Shown here in pieces: positions 47,175 to 56,728 of a stretch of DNA of 64,000 nucleotides. Origin of the DNA: Paracoccaceae bacterium (GTDB lineage: Bacteria > Pseudomonadota > Alphaproteobacteria > Rhodobacterales > Rhodobacteraceae); NCBI GenBank assembly GCA_902554885.1, contig CACDPV010000004.1, positions 1 through 64,000 on the forward strand. The letters run 5' to 3'. Positions within the stretch are counted from its first letter, which is position 1, and the number at the start of each line of letters is the position of its first letter. The notes under the pieces were generated by a model. That model did not search any database. It saw only the letters and a program-made list of their open reading frames with translations, and was not told the origin of the DNA. Both the position numbers and the translations under genes were made by a program.

Positions 47175-48335
47175 TTAATCGCAAGAAAATTTTATTTGCT
47201 TACCGAATAACTTTTCATACTGAGAAATTGCAAACCGATCTGTCATCCCTGCGACGTAGTCGCAAACTAGGCTTAAAATACTTGACTCGGAAGATGCCGA
47301 GGTAAGATCTTCCTGCCATTTTTTAGGCATTAACTTTGGGTCATTGGTATAAGCAGCAAAAAGCTCTTTAACAATTAAAGTAACATTTTCTCGCATTTTT
47401 ATAACACTCGGAGCCCTGTACATACGCTCAAAAAGAAAACTTCTTATAGCATCTAAATTTCTATCTAATTCATCAGAAAAACCTATAACTTTAAAACCGG
47501 CTTTTCTAAGATCATCCGAAGACTTAGGTGCTAGTTTAACAAAAGTCTGTTGTGCCTCTTTTAACACGTCATCAACCAACATACCCAAAAAATATCTTAG
47601 TGCCTCATGCTGCCTTCGGTACTGATTAATTTTTGGATACTTTCTATCTACTTCTTGAAAACACTCACTCAACAACGGCAATGATGCTAACTCTTCTATA
47701 CTAAAAAGCTCTGCCCGTAAGCCGTCGTGCAAATCATGACTATTATATGCAATGTCGTCTGATATGGCTGCTACTTGAGCTTCAGCGCTAGCATGATCAC
47801 ACAAATTTAATTTATGTAACTTATCATAATCATTTATATAAGGCGCGATCTCCGTCAAAAGAGGGCCGTTATGCTTCACGATACCCTCCAAGGTCTCCCA
47901 ACTTAGATTTAACCCATCAAACGCTGCATAGTGGCGCTCAATAAGTGTTACAATTTTCAATGTATGTGCATTGTGATCAAAACCCGAATGTTCTGCCATA
48001 AGGCCATTTAGAGCTTCCTCTCCCGTATGCCCAAAAGGCGGGTGGCCTAAATCATGTGCCAACGAAACTGCTTCGGTTAACTCCGAATTTAAGCCTAATA
48101 CAGCGGAAATAGTCCTAGCAACTTGTGCAACCTCAATTGTATGAGTTAACCTTGTTCTATAATAATCACTTTCGTGTTCAACAAATACCTGCGTTTTGTG
48201 TTTTAAACGGCGAAAAGCGCTACAATGAATAATTCTATCTCTGTCACGTTGAAAATTATCACGAAAACTACTTTCTTTTTCATTGTGTAATCTACCAAGG
48301 CTTTGGGCAGGATTTGATGCGTAGTTTGCCTGCAC
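47175..48335 (-). CDS. dgt: Deoxyguanosinetriphosphate triphosphohydrolase-like protein
   Basis: HD-domain dNTP triphosphohydrolase. RDRDRIIHCSAFRRLKHKTQVF (near 30-51), TRLTHTIEVAQVARTI, SLAHDLGHPPFGHTGEEAL (HD motif near 91-109) and HDLHDGLRAELFSIEEL are the hallmarks. 386 residues, matching the type-2 dGTPase-like proteins of Alphaproteobacteria. Start is GTG with AAGGAAGG upstream. Divergent from erpA across an 84-bp gap holding nested inverted repeats. Confidence 0.93.
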   Translation of the reverse strand: MQANYASNPAQSLGRLHNEKESSFRDNFQRDRDRIIHCSAFRRLKHKTQVFVEHESDYYRTRLTHTIEVAQVARTISAVLGLNSELTEAVSLAHDLGHPPFGHTGEEALNGLMAEHSGFDHNAHTLKIVTLIERHYAAFDGLNLSWETLEGIVKHNGPLLTEIAPYINDYDKLHKLNLCDHASAEAQVAAISDDIAYNSHDLHDGLRAELFSIEELASLPLLSECFQEVDRKYPKINQYRRQHEALRYFLGMLVDDVLKEAQQTFVKLAPKSSDDLRKAGFKVIGFSDELDRNLDAIRSFLFERMYRAPSVIKMRENVTLIVKELFAAYTNDPKLMPKKWQEDLTSASSESSILSLVCDYVAGMTDRFAISQYEKLFGKQIKFSCD

Positions 48336-48375
48336 TTTTCTGAACCTTCCTTGTAAATTGGGTGATTAAGTCTTA

Positions 48376-48405
48376 TACTATTTTGCATAAGCAAACCATA
48401 TAGTA
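48376..48405. repeat. Nested inverted repeats in the dgt/erpA divergent promoter region
   Basis: TACTAT (48376-48381) and ATAGTA (48400-48405) enclose TTTGC-ATAA-GCAAA (48382-48395), a second inverted repeat, with a CCAT bulge on one side. It sits midway between the dgt and erpA starts and could be an operator for one or both. Confidence 0.5.
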
Positions 48406-48419
48406 ATGGAATTATATTA

Positions 48420-48743
48420 ATGCATCTACCACCAAAAGTTACAAATAGAGCATTTAAACGGCTTAGTGAAATTAATGCGGCAAATGAGGGAAAAGCCCTA
48501 AGGATTGCAGTAGAAGGTGGTGGTTGTTCTGGATTTCAATACGAAATCAGTTTGAGCGATCCGACAGAAGAGGATCTAGTAATAGAGGGAGGTGGAGAAA
48601 AAGTAATAATTGATACGGCTTCACTTCCATTTTTAGAAAATGCGATTATTGATTATGCGGATGAGTTAATTGGCGCTAGATTTGTAATCGAGAATCCTAA
48701 TGCTACAAGCTCCTGTGGTTGCGGAACTAGTTTTTCCATTTAA
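48420..48743 (+). CDS. erpA: Iron-sulfur cluster insertion protein (ErpA/IscA type)
   Basis: A-type carrier that delivers Fe-S clusters to apoproteins; many are needed by the nuo subunits nearby. 107 residues with the three conserved cysteines: GGGCSGFQYEI (near 37) and SSCGCGTSFSI (near 99-101). Assigned ErpA rather than IscA by its position beside xth and dgt in Rhodobacterales. Confidence 0.9.
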   Translation: MHLPPKVTNRAFKRLSEINAANEGKALRIAVEGGGCSGFQYEISLSDPTEEDLVIEGGGEKVIIDTASLPFLENAIIDYADELIGARFVIENPNATSSCGCGTSFSI

Positions 48744-48756
48744 AGAAACAAACACG

Positions 48757-49536
48757 GTGAAAATTGCCAGCTTTAATATTAACGGAATAAAAGCAAGAGC
48801 AAATGCTTTGATGACTTGGCTTAGAGAAGCTCAGCCGGACGTAGCTCTTTTGCAAGAAATAAAGTCGTTAAGCGAAAATTTTCCATCTGATTTGTTTAAG
48901 GATCTAGGGTATAACGTGGCAGTTAATGGACAAAAGTCATTTAACGGTGTGGCTATACTCTCTAAATTGCCAATTGAAGACATCGTGACCCGTTTACCGG
49001 GCGATAGCGAAGATGATCAAGCACGATGGTTAGAGGTAACTATTGTCGGCAACCAGGCAATTCGTATGTGTAATTTGTACCTTCCAAATGGAAACCCTAC
49101 TCCTGGGCCTAAGTACGACTATAAATTATCTTGGATGCGGAGACTTCACGAAAAAGCAAAACAACTGATAGATAGTGAGATCCCAGCATTTATGGCTGGC
49201 GATTACAACATCATTCCGCAGGCTGAAGATGCAGCAAACATCGGCGCGTGGGAACAAGACGCCCTTTTTTTACCAGAAAGCCGAGCTGAATTCAGAAAAA
49301 TTCTTAATTTAGGTTTTACAGATGCTTTTCGTGCAAAACATAATTCTTCGGGACACTATAGCTTCTGGGATTATCAAGCCGGCGCTTGGGATCGTGATGA
49401 TGGAATAAGAATAGATCATTTTTTACTTACTCCTCAATGTGCAGATTTATTAAAAAACTGCCAAATTGACAAACATATCAGATCTAGGGAAAAACCGTCC
49501 GATCATGTTCCAATCTGGATCGAATTAGATGGTTAA
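48757..49536 (+). CDS. xth: Exodeoxyribonuclease III
   Basis: AP endonuclease and 3'-5' exonuclease in base-excision repair. From the GTG at 48757 the protein begins VKIASFNINGIKARAN, the family start (259 residues); an ATG at 48700 would lie inside erpA and add 19 unrelated residues. LLQEIKS, FMAGDYNIIP, and the end IDHFLLTPQC ... REKPSDHVPIWIEL carry the catalytic Glu, Asn, Asp and His. The ribosome site is weak. Confidence 0.93.
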   Translation: MKIASFNINGIKARANALMTWLREAQPDVALLQEIKSLSENFPSDLFKDLGYNVAVNGQKSFNGVAILSKLPIEDIVTRLPGDSEDDQARWLEVTIVGNQAIRMCNLYLPNGNPTPGPKYDYKLSWMRRLHEKAKQLIDSEIPAFMAGDYNIIPQAEDAANIGAWEQDALFLPESRAEFRKILNLGFTDAFRAKHNSSGHYSFWDYQAGAWDRDDGIRIDHFLLTPQCADLLKNCQIDKHIRSREKPSDHVPIWIELDG

Positions 49537-49573
49537 TCTAGTCAATTAATTTATTTGCACATCTAAGTTTATT

Positions 49574-50734
49574 CTAGTTTGTGACATTGTGGTCATAAAT
49601 CCAATCAAATCTTTTAACAAGTAAATGCGGTAAGAATTTTGTGAGGAGCCTCAAAAAAAAGTGGAGGACCAGTCTGTATATACCATTTGATAAATGAAAC
49701 GTCCGTGCATTTTTTGCTGATGCACTTATAATACGTTGAACTCGCGGCAATCGTTCCCTTTGAAATTCATTAAAGGCAAATGACAATTTTGGAAATTTGG
49801 AAATTTTAGAGGCTATCACAAAACTATCTTCTATTGCCATCGCAGCACCCTGCGCCAGAAAGGGTAACGTGGGATGAGCAGCGTCTCCAACTAAAATTAC
49901 TCGATCATTATACCATTTCTTTTTCATAGGGTATCTAAACAAACCCCATTTATAAACACTCTCTATGGAAGCTATAATTTTAGAAGCTTCACCAGAGAAA
50001 TCTTTGAAGCTTTCTTTAACTACTTTTGGATCTTCATGATGCTTCCAACCATCTGGTTGCCACTCATTTTGCTCCTTAATCAGTACTAAATTCAGCTGGC
50101 TTCCATCAGCAATTGGATAGCTTACAAGGTGTCTTTTGGGAGCAAGTGTAACATGGGAAAAATCATCTTGGTTGATTGAATTTGGCACAATCGATCTCCA
50201 AGCTATTTGACGAGTAAAGATAGGAGTTTCTTCATCAAACAAAGCTTTCCGTACATTAGAATGTAATCCATCTGCCCCAACTATGATGTCCGCAGAATAT
50301 ACATTCCCATCTGAAAATATAACTTCACCATTATTTATTTTTTCTAATTTTTTATCGAAATGAACGGGAATCTTCAATTTTTTACAAGCCGCGTACAAAA
50401 TGCCGACAAGGTCTGCCCGGTGGCAGAAGAGAAACGCAGCATCTTGTTTGAATTTCATATAATCGAATAATGCAAGCTGAGAGTTTGATTTATAATCAAA
50501 AACCTTAATCCCCTTACAACGTCTTGAAAGAGCTGAAACCTCGTCCAAAAGCCCTATACGGGAAAAAACTCTATTAGCATTGGGGCTTAATTGTATTCCG
50601 GCTCCAGCCGTCGTGACCTCATTGGACCTCTCGTACACAGATGCATTTATACCAAAGTGCTTCAAACAAAGAGCAGTTGTAAGACCGCCTATCCCCGCCC
50701 CAACAACGACAATTTGTTTCGAACCTTCCAGCAT
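49574..50734 (-). CDS. FAD-dependent aromatic monooxygenase (salicylate/hydroxybenzoate hydroxylase family)
   Basis: 386 residues. Rossmann FAD site GAGIGG (12-17), the DG motif GADG (153-156) and GDAAHP (283-288) place it in the flavoprotein monooxygenase group A; AWRSIVP and LAQGAAMAIEDSF are typical of salicylate-hydroxylase-like members. Substrate unknown; a UbiH-type role in ubiquinone synthesis is less likely but possible. Downstream of dksA (32-bp gap), an arrangement I recall from relatives. Confidence 0.88.
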   Translation of the reverse strand: MLEGSKQIVVVGAGIGGLTTALCLKHFGINASVYERSNEVTTAGAGIQLSPNANRVFSRIGLLDEVSALSRRCKGIKVFDYKSNSQLALFDYMKFKQDAAFLFCHRADLVGILYAACKKLKIPVHFDKKLEKINNGEVIFSDGNVYSADIIVGADGLHSNVRKALFDEETPIFTRQIAWRSIVPNSINQDDFSHVTLAPKRHLVSYPIADGSQLNLVLIKEQNEWQPDGWKHHEDPKVVKESFKDFSGEASKIIASIESVYKWGLFRYPMKKKWYNDRVILVGDAAHPTLPFLAQGAAMAIEDSFVIASKISKFPKLSFAFNEFQRERLPRVQRIISASAKNARTFHLSNGIYRLVLHFFLRLLTKFLPHLLVKRFDWIYDHNVTN

Positions 50735-50766
50735 ACGAAGACTAGCACCTGCTTCACGATCTATTT

Positions 50767-51189
50767 CTAGTCGTCTCTATGAACTTTTTCCCTTCGTTCA
50801 TGCCGTTCTTGCGCCTCTAGCGTCATCGTTGCGATTGGTCGTGCATCTAGCCGTCTCAATGAGATTGGTTCACCTGTCATTTCACAGTAGCCATATTCGC
50901 CTTCATCTATTCTACGGAGTGCCGCATCAATTTTAGAAACTAGTTTTCTTTGTCTATCGCGAGTTCGTAACTCGAGCGCTCTGTCAGTTTCCTCGCTAGC
51001 TCGGTCAGCTATATCTGGAATATTGCGCGTGTTATCCTGCAGGCCCTCAATTGTTTCCCTAGAATCTGACATAAGATCGGTCTTCCAGGTAACAAGCTTA
51101 CGTTTGAAATATTCTAATTGACGATCATTCATAAAAGGTTCGCCCTCAACTGGACGATAATCTTCAGAAAAAACGTTATCCTGTTTCAT
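50767..51189 (-). CDS. dksA: DksA-type RNA polymerase-binding regulator (single-cysteine form)
   Basis: Binds RNA polymerase in the secondary channel with ppGpp and controls rRNA and amino-acid promoters. 140 residues from the ATG at 51189, after GGGGGA; an ATG 14 codons earlier is rejected. Coiled coil (about 25-90) with the tip acidic residues DIADRASEETDRALELR, then GEYGYCEMTGEPISLRRLDARPIATMTLEAQERHE, where the zinc finger's other three cysteines are missing. This one-cysteine version is known in R. sphaeroides. Confidence 0.93.
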   Translation of the reverse strand: MKQDNVFSEDYRPVEGEPFMNDRQLEYFKRKLVTWKTDLMSDSRETIEGLQDNTRNIPDIADRASEETDRALELRTRDRQRKLVSKIDAALRRIDEGEYGYCEMTGEPISLRRLDARPIATMTLEAQERHERREKVHRDD

Positions 51190-51382
51190 GCTTTGTCCCC
51201 CAAGCAGTTTATAAAACCAAAATTCTACCAATAACTAATAAGGTAAATAAACCTATCCTTGGGCAGATAAACCAATTGAAGTAAAATGTCACTACTCAAA
51301 GATGAACATTGAACGATTTTTATTTATATGCGAAATGTCTCGTTGTTCTAACAAAAGATATTTTCAGTAGAAAGCGACCCAA

Positions 51383-52222
51383 ATGAAGTTTAACAGCACT
51401 CAGAATTATGTTGCAACGGAAGATTTAAAAATAGCTGTAAACGCAGCGGTTACTTTAGAAAGACCTCTGCTTGTCAAAGGTGAGCCCGGAACCGGAAAAA
51501 CTGAGCTTGCAAAGCAAGTTGCAAATTCTCTTGGTCTGAAGCTGTATGAATGGAACATCAAATCAACGACAAAGGCACAACAAGGATTGTATGAATACGA
51601 TGCAGTTTCACGCCTGAGAGATAGCCAACTTGGCGATAAAAAAGTCGAAGAAGTTAAAAACTACATCAAAAAAGGTAAACTATGGCAAGCTTTTGAGTCA
51701 GATGAAAAGGTTGTTTTACTGATTGACGAGGTTGATAAAGCAGATATCGAGTTCCCGAATGATTTGTTGCAAGAATTAGACAAAATGGCTTTCCACGTTT
51801 ACGAAACGGGCGAAAATATAATAGCAAAAAAACGACCAGTGGTAATTATAACCTCAAACAACGAAAAAGAACTACCTGATGCATTCTTGAGACGCTGCTT
51901 TTTTCATTATATTCGGTTTCCTGACCAAGAAACTTTAGAAAAAATAGTGAGGGTTCACTATCCAAATATAAAGCAAAACCTTTTATCCACGGCGCTGGCG
52001 CAATTTTTTGAAGTACGTGAGCAACCCGGACTAAAAAAGAAACCATCAACTTCAGAAGCTTTAGATTGGTTAAAATTATTATTAGCAGAAGATCTGAGTG
52101 TAACAGATTTAACTAAGGACGGAAAAAACTCTTTACCGCAATTGCATGGGGCACTGTTAAAAAATGAACAAGACGTACAACTTTTTGAGCGCCTTGCGTT
52201 TATGGCACGAAGCCAAAGGTGA
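51383..52222 (+). CDS. MoxR-family AAA+ ATPase
   Basis: 279 residues. Walker A GEPGTGKT (33-40), Walker B VVLLIDEVDKAD (near 112-123), sensor 1 VIITSNNEKELPDAFLRRCFFHYI. MoxR ATPases act as chaperones that activate protein complexes together with VWA-domain partners; the VWA gene is 260 bp downstream with a small membrane protein between. Which complex they mature is unknown. Confidence 0.93.
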   Translation: MKFNSTQNYVATEDLKIAVNAAVTLERPLLVKGEPGTGKTELAKQVANSLGLKLYEWNIKSTTKAQQGLYEYDAVSRLRDSQLGDKKVEEVKNYIKKGKLWQAFESDEKVVLLIDEVDKADIEFPNDLLQELDKMAFHVYETGENIIAKKRPVVIITSNNEKELPDAFLRRCFFHYIRFPDQETLEKIVRVHYPNIKQNLLSTALAQFFEVREQPGLKKKPSTSEALDWLKLLLAEDLSVTDLTKDGKNSLPQLHGALLKNEQDVQLFERLAFMARSQR

Positions 52223-52314
52223 TTTTACTATCGTTTAGTTCAAACCTTAAATATAAACCACGCAACAACTAACCTTTCATGGCAAATGATGAAAAATAAT
52301 TGGTGGAGACAATC

Positions 52315-52479
52315 ATGTACCTAGTTTTTGGTATTCTTGGAGGAATTTGGGGCGCTAGACTAGCAAAAAAGCGCGGCGGTAAAAGACTTGATATTATTCA
52401 ATATTCTGTAGGTTACTTTCTATTTTATGCAATAATAGGTGTGATAATCACTGTGATTTTGGACAGAACAATTCTTTAA
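52315..52479 (+). CDS. Small membrane protein between MoxR and VWA genes (54 aa)
   Basis: 54 residues, MYLVFGILGGIWGARLAKKR then GGKRLDIIQYSVGYFLFYAI and a last hydrophobic segment ending LDRTIL: two membrane segments (about 1-13 and 29-50) with a basic loop between. GGAG lies six bases before the ATG, and the stop is 3 bp before the VWA start, so it belongs to the operon. I recall similar short proteins in this place in Rhodobacterales, without known function. Confidence 0.75.
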   Translation: MYLVFGILGGIWGARLAKKRGGKRLDIIQYSVGYFLFYAIIGVIITVILDRTIL

Positions 52480-52482
52480 AAT

Positions 52483-53667
52483 ATGTTTATTAAATTTTTT
52501 GAAAATTTACGACAGTATAAAGTACCAGTTAGCTTACGAGAGTACTTAACATTTCTTGAGTCTGTATCTCTCGATATGTGTACCTACGACATTGACCACT
52601 TTTATTTTCTCGGGCGCATTATAATGGTTAAGGACGAAAGGCACTTAGATAAATTTGACAGGGCATTTTCAAAAACCTTTAAAGGAATAGAAAGTTTATC
52701 AATTGGAGATCTAATAGAATCCCTAGAGTTGCCTGATTCATGGTTAGAAAAACTTACCGAGAGGGTTTTTGACAAAAGTGATTTAGAAAAAATTGAAGCG
52801 CTTGGCGGTTTCGAAAAATTGATGGAAACTCTTAAAAAACGCCTGCGAGAACAAGAGAAACGCCACCAAGGAGGCAGTAAATGGATTGGTACAGCAGGAA
52901 CCTCTCCTTTCGGCGCTTATGGATACAATCCAGAGGGAGTAAGAATTGGTCAAGATCGTAGTAGGCATCAGCGTGCAGTTAAAGTTTGGGACAAGCGTGA
53001 GTTTAAAAATTTAGATGACACAGTAGAGCTTGGGACACGAAATATAAAAGTGGCGATGAAACGTCTACGACAATGGGTAAGAGATGGTGCTGAAGACGAA
53101 TTGGATCTCGATGGAACAATTCGATCGACAGCTGAAAAAGGTTATTTAGACGTAAAAACTCAACCAGAAAGGCGTAATGCCGTAAAACTACTTCTTTTTC
53201 TAGATGTTGGTGGATCAATGGATCCATACATTAGATTAGTTGAGGAACTCTTTTCGGCGGCTCGTGCAGAGTTTAAAAACCTTCAACATTATTACTTTCA
53301 TAATTGTTTGTATGAGGGTGTCTGGAAAGATAACTCCCGGCGTTGGGAAAAAAAAGTAAATACATGGGAGATTTTAAATACTTATGGTTCTGATTATAAA
53401 TGTATATTTGTTGGCGATGCATCGATGTCTCCGTATGAAATCTTATATCGAGGAGGTGCAAACGAGTATTGGAACGAAGAGGCAGGGTCAGTTTGGCTAG
53501 AGCGTGCGAGAGAACAATGGCCATCCAATATTTGGATTAACCCTCTCCCCCAATCACAGTGGCAGTATACGCAATCAGTATCAATAATAAACGAAATTTT
53601 CCAATCAAGGATGTTCCCGCTAAATTTACGGGGAATAGACGAAGGTATGAAAACACTGCGTTCTTAA
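52483..53667 (+). CDS. VWA domain protein, CoxE-like
   Basis: 394 residues. The C-terminal half is a von Willebrand A domain (LLFLDVGGSMDPY, residues 237-249); the MIDAS motif reads DVGGS instead of DxSxS, as in CoxE-like proteins, whose metal binding may differ. The N-terminal half is helical (YKVPVSLREYLTFLESV). Partner of the MoxR ATPase; the pair probably handles a substrate complex elsewhere in the genome. The protein ends with the conserved SQWQYTQSV. Confidence 0.9.
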   Translation: MFIKFFENLRQYKVPVSLREYLTFLESVSLDMCTYDIDHFYFLGRIIMVKDERHLDKFDRAFSKTFKGIESLSIGDLIESLELPDSWLEKLTERVFDKSDLEKIEALGGFEKLMETLKKRLREQEKRHQGGSKWIGTAGTSPFGAYGYNPEGVRIGQDRSRHQRAVKVWDKREFKNLDDTVELGTRNIKVAMKRLRQWVRDGAEDELDLDGTIRSTAEKGYLDVKTQPERRNAVKLLLFLDVGGSMDPYIRLVEELFSAARAEFKNLQHYYFHNCLYEGVWKDNSRRWEKKVNTWEILNTYGSDYKCIFVGDASMSPYEILYRGGANEYWNEEAGSVWLERAREQWPSNIWINPLPQSQWQYTQSVSIINEIFQSRMFPLNLRGIDEGMKTLRS

Positions 53668-53704
53668 GTTGAAAAATGGCGATCAAAGGACCATATAATT
53701 GTGA

Positions 53705-54394
53705 ATGATAAAGTTTATCCCTATTATATTGCCTCTTGTCTATGGTTTGGCGATGTTTCGATTATCCGCCTGGAGATTAAACCGTACCTTAAAAAATCAA
53801 TCCAGCTTGCTGGCAGATAAACAACTTCTGAAACCAATCCAACGCTTAGCTGATGCACTTGATTTAGAAAGTATATCTGTAAACATATATGAAATTGAAC
53901 CAATAAATGGATTAGCAGCGCCCGATGGAAAAATTTTTATTACAAGAGGTTTTTATAATAAGTTTACATCTGGTGAGATAACTGGGAGTGAATTGGCATC
54001 TGTCATTGCACACGAATTAGGTCATGTAGCGTTAGGCCACTCACGACGACGCATGATAGATTTTTCGGGTCAAAATGCTCTTAGAATGGCTTTGGGAAGC
54101 ATGCTCTCAAGAATTATACCCGGATTGGGCGGCATTATAGCCAACGTTCTTTCAAACCTTTTGATGGCGCGTTTATCCAGAACCGATGAGTTTGAGGCGG
54201 ATGAATACGCATCTGCCTTGATGATGAAATCCGGTATAGGAGTTGAGCATCAAATCTCAATGTTTGAGAAATTGGAAAAGCTAAAAGGAAATAACGCAAA
54301 CTTACAGCCAACTTGGCTACTAAGTCATCCAAAAACAAAAAGACGGATCGAAAAAATCCAGGAAAATTTATTAAAGTGGAATGCGAACAAATAA
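53705..54394 (+). CDS. M48-family zinc metalloprotease
   Basis: 229 residues. N-terminal membrane segment (about 2-18), then the protease domain with zinc motif HELGH (103-107) and the third ligand Glu in DEFEADEYASALM (about 163). HtpX/Oma1-like, so probably membrane-associated with a cytoplasmic or periplasmic active site. Follows the VWA gene by 38 bp, suggesting the MoxR-VWA-M48 genes share transcription. Confidence 0.9.
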   Translation: MIKFIPIILPLVYGLAMFRLSAWRLNRTLKNQSSLLADKQLLKPIQRLADALDLESISVNIYEIEPINGLAAPDGKIFITRGFYNKFTSGEITGSELASVIAHELGHVALGHSRRRMIDFSGQNALRMALGSMLSRIIPGLGGIIANVLSNLLMARLSRTDEFEADEYASALMMKSGIGVEHQISMFEKLEKLKGNNANLQPTWLLSHPKTKRRIEKIQENLLKWNANK

Positions 54395-54420
54395 AACCTT
54401 TGATTGAAATTACTGGTGCC

Positions 54421-56028
54421 TCACAAGTTTTTGTAGGCTTCGATACGAGATAATAGCATTTGGGTAGAACCATCCTTTGAAACCTTACTTTTTTCACCAG
54501 TGATAATTTCAGTAAGTTCCTCCGCCAAAACTTTACCTAACTCAACACCCCATTGATCAAAGCTATTAATTCCAAGAATAATCCCTTCAACAAAAACTCG
54601 ATGTTCATATAAAGCGATGATTTTTCCAAGGATTTTTGGACTGAGTTTTGAATAAACCAAGGTAGTAGAGGGACGGTTTCCTGGAAATACTCTATGCGCT
54701 GCAATAGACCCAATGTCTGTTCTGTTTTCCTGGCTCAGTTTTAATCTTTCAATAACTTCAGCCATGGACAATCCGAGCATCAAGGCCTCAGACTGAGCAA
54801 GGCAATTTGCGACCAAAATATCATGGTGATCAGTCAAATAGCTCTCGGCACATGCTGCGCCCACCATAAATTCGCAAGGAATAATTCTTGTACCCTGATG
54901 AATTAACTGAAAAAAAGCATGTTGACCGTTCGTACCAGGTTCACCCCAAACAATAGCGCCCGAGTCATAAGTCAATTTTTTGCCATCTGTAGAGACGTTT
55001 TTGCCATTACTTTCCATCTCTAACTGCTGTAAGTAAGCAGGTAGTTTTGATAACCTCTGTTCATATGGCAACACTGCTCGAGTATGGTAGCCACAAATTT
55101 GATTATGCCAAATGCCCACTAAAGCAAGCATAATTGGCATATTTGTCTCCATAGGAGCTTCTTGGAAGTGCTGATCCATTTCAAAGGCCCCTTCGAGAAA
55201 TTGATCAAAGTTCTTTTCCCCTATTGCGATCATTAGTGACAATCCAATAGGACCCCAAATCGAATATCTTCCACCAACCCAGTCAGCAAAATCAAAAACA
55301 CGCTCCTCGGGGATACCAAAAGCTTTGGTATTACTTATTGAATTTGAAACTGCAACAAACTGATTAGTGGGATTAACAACTTTGCTCGTCATCCAATCCA
55401 AAGCTGTGCGTGCATTTGTCATAGTCTCAGTAGTCGTAAAGGTTTTTGATGCAACAATGATCAAGGTTGTTTTTGGATCAAGACCTTTTAAAGTGTCGTG
55501 TATTTGAGCACCATCAACGTTGGACACAAAGTGACATTTAGGTCCAGTATGAAAAGCAGCTAATGCAGATGTAGCCATAAACGGTCCCAAATCTGACCCA
55601 CCAATGCCTATATTAACTACATCAGTAATATTACCACCTAACCCTTTAAACTCTCCATCTCGAATACTTTTTGTGAATGCTCGCATTTTTGCCAGAGTAT
55701 CAGAAATTTTTGGCATGACGTTTTCACCATCAGAAAAAATCTTTGAACCAGATTTATTGCGCAAAGCCACGTGAAGCACCGATCTATCTTCCGTTTTATT
55801 TATCTTTTCTCCAGAAAACATTGCACTTCTAAATTGCTCAACGGCTTTTAGGTTTGCCAGTTGTAAAAGTTCTGCACGACATTTCTTATCAATTTGGGTC
55901 TTCGAATAATCAAAAAAAAGATCTCCTAAATCTATCGAAAACTCTACTGCCCTATTTGGATCGTCAAATAGAGATATAATCGAGCGAGAGCTCTTTGCTT
56001 CCCAATGTCTTTTTAATTTAGTAAACAT
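54421..56028 (-). CDS. pgi: Glucose-6-phosphate isomerase
   Basis: Interconverts glucose-6-phosphate and fructose-6-phosphate. Signatures: DVVNIGIGGSDLGPFM (near 128-143), SKTFTTTETMTNA, GGRYSIWGPIGL, and the later NQLIHQGT-like FFQLIHQGTRIIPCEF and SFDQWGVELGK. 535 residues. Third gene of zwf-pgl-pgi; gap to pgl is 25 bp. Confidence 0.97.
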   Translation of the reverse strand: MFTKLKRHWEAKSSRSIISLFDDPNRAVEFSIDLGDLFFDYSKTQIDKKCRAELLQLANLKAVEQFRSAMFSGEKINKTEDRSVLHVALRNKSGSKIFSDGENVMPKISDTLAKMRAFTKSIRDGEFKGLGGNITDVVNIGIGGSDLGPFMATSALAAFHTGPKCHFVSNVDGAQIHDTLKGLDPKTTLIIVASKTFTTTETMTNARTALDWMTSKVVNPTNQFVAVSNSISNTKAFGIPEERVFDFADWVGGRYSIWGPIGLSLMIAIGEKNFDQFLEGAFEMDQHFQEAPMETNMPIMLALVGIWHNQICGYHTRAVLPYEQRLSKLPAYLQQLEMESNGKNVSTDGKKLTYDSGAIVWGEPGTNGQHAFFQLIHQGTRIIPCEFMVGAACAESYLTDHHDILVANCLAQSEALMLGLSMAEVIERLKLSQENRTDIGSIAAHRVFPGNRPSTTLVYSKLSPKILGKIIALYEHRVFVEGIILGINSFDQWGVELGKVLAEELTEIITGEKSKVSKDGSTQMLLSRIEAYKNL

Positions 56029-56053
56029 ACTTTTCTCTAAAATTACTAATTTC

Positions 56054-56728
56054 CTACTCAGCCCAGTGGACTAGTGCACCGTCCAACACGCCAAGCACTG
56101 GTGCAGATAACGGATCAAGAGACAGCGCTTCATCATAAACTCTTTTTTTTTCAAGACCGAAAAAAACTAAATGTTTTGTTTGCGAAGAATTCAGAACTCT
56201 GGCAGTCAAGGAAATCCTACGCTCGGATATGCCTGGCGCCGATACTGCAACCAGATTTGGAGCTTCTGTACTTAAAGCTAGCTTCAAATTACTCGACCCT
56301 GGAAATAGAGATGCCGTGTGCATATCTGCCCCCATACCCAGAAGCGCAACCGATAAAGGAAGGCAAGCATCAAGATTTTTATTGATATGCAGAATACCCT
56401 CCTCCGGAGTATCAAAATCGGCATACATATGAACAAATGTTGCCTTTGATGCCTCATTTTTAAAGAGCGTCTCCTTTATTAATCTAGTGTTTGAGCGTTC
56501 GTGTGAATACGGGACCCACCTTTCATCTCCGAGAACAACTTGTACCCTTTTCCAGTCCAATTTATATTCTGAAAGTTTTTTTAATATTGGTCCGGGTGTA
56601 GAGCCTCCTGGCACCGCAAATGTGACACTCTGGCTACTATCTAGCGCATTCGTTAAGTCGTTTGATATTTTCGATGCGACTTTCTCAATTAATTCGTCTC
56701 TATCGTTATATTTTATTACATTATTCAT
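56054..56728 (-). CDS. pgl: 6-phosphogluconolactonase
   Basis: Hydrolyses 6-phosphogluconolactone, the second step of the oxidative pentose phosphate or Entner-Doudoroff route. VPGGSTPGPIL (near 49-59), VVLGDERWVPYSHERSN (near 75-91) and ALLGMGADMHTASLFP are conserved. 224 residues. Its ATG overlaps the zwf stop (ATGA), so the two enzymes are translationally coupled. Confidence 0.96.
   Translation of the reverse strand: MNNVIKYNDRDELIEKVASKISNDLTNALDSSQSVTFAVPGGSTPGPILKKLSEYKLDWKRVQVVLGDERWVPYSHERSNTRLIKETLFKNEASKATFVHMYADFDTPEEGILHINKNLDACLPLSVALLGMGADMHTASLFPGSSNLKLALSTEAPNLVAVSAPGISERRISLTARVLNSSQTKHLVFFGLEKKRVYDEALSLDPLSAPVLGVLDGALVHWAE

Noticed and set aside
51302-51370. 22-codon ORF between dksA and the MoxR gene
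   Set aside because: Short, without ribosome site or recognisable features.
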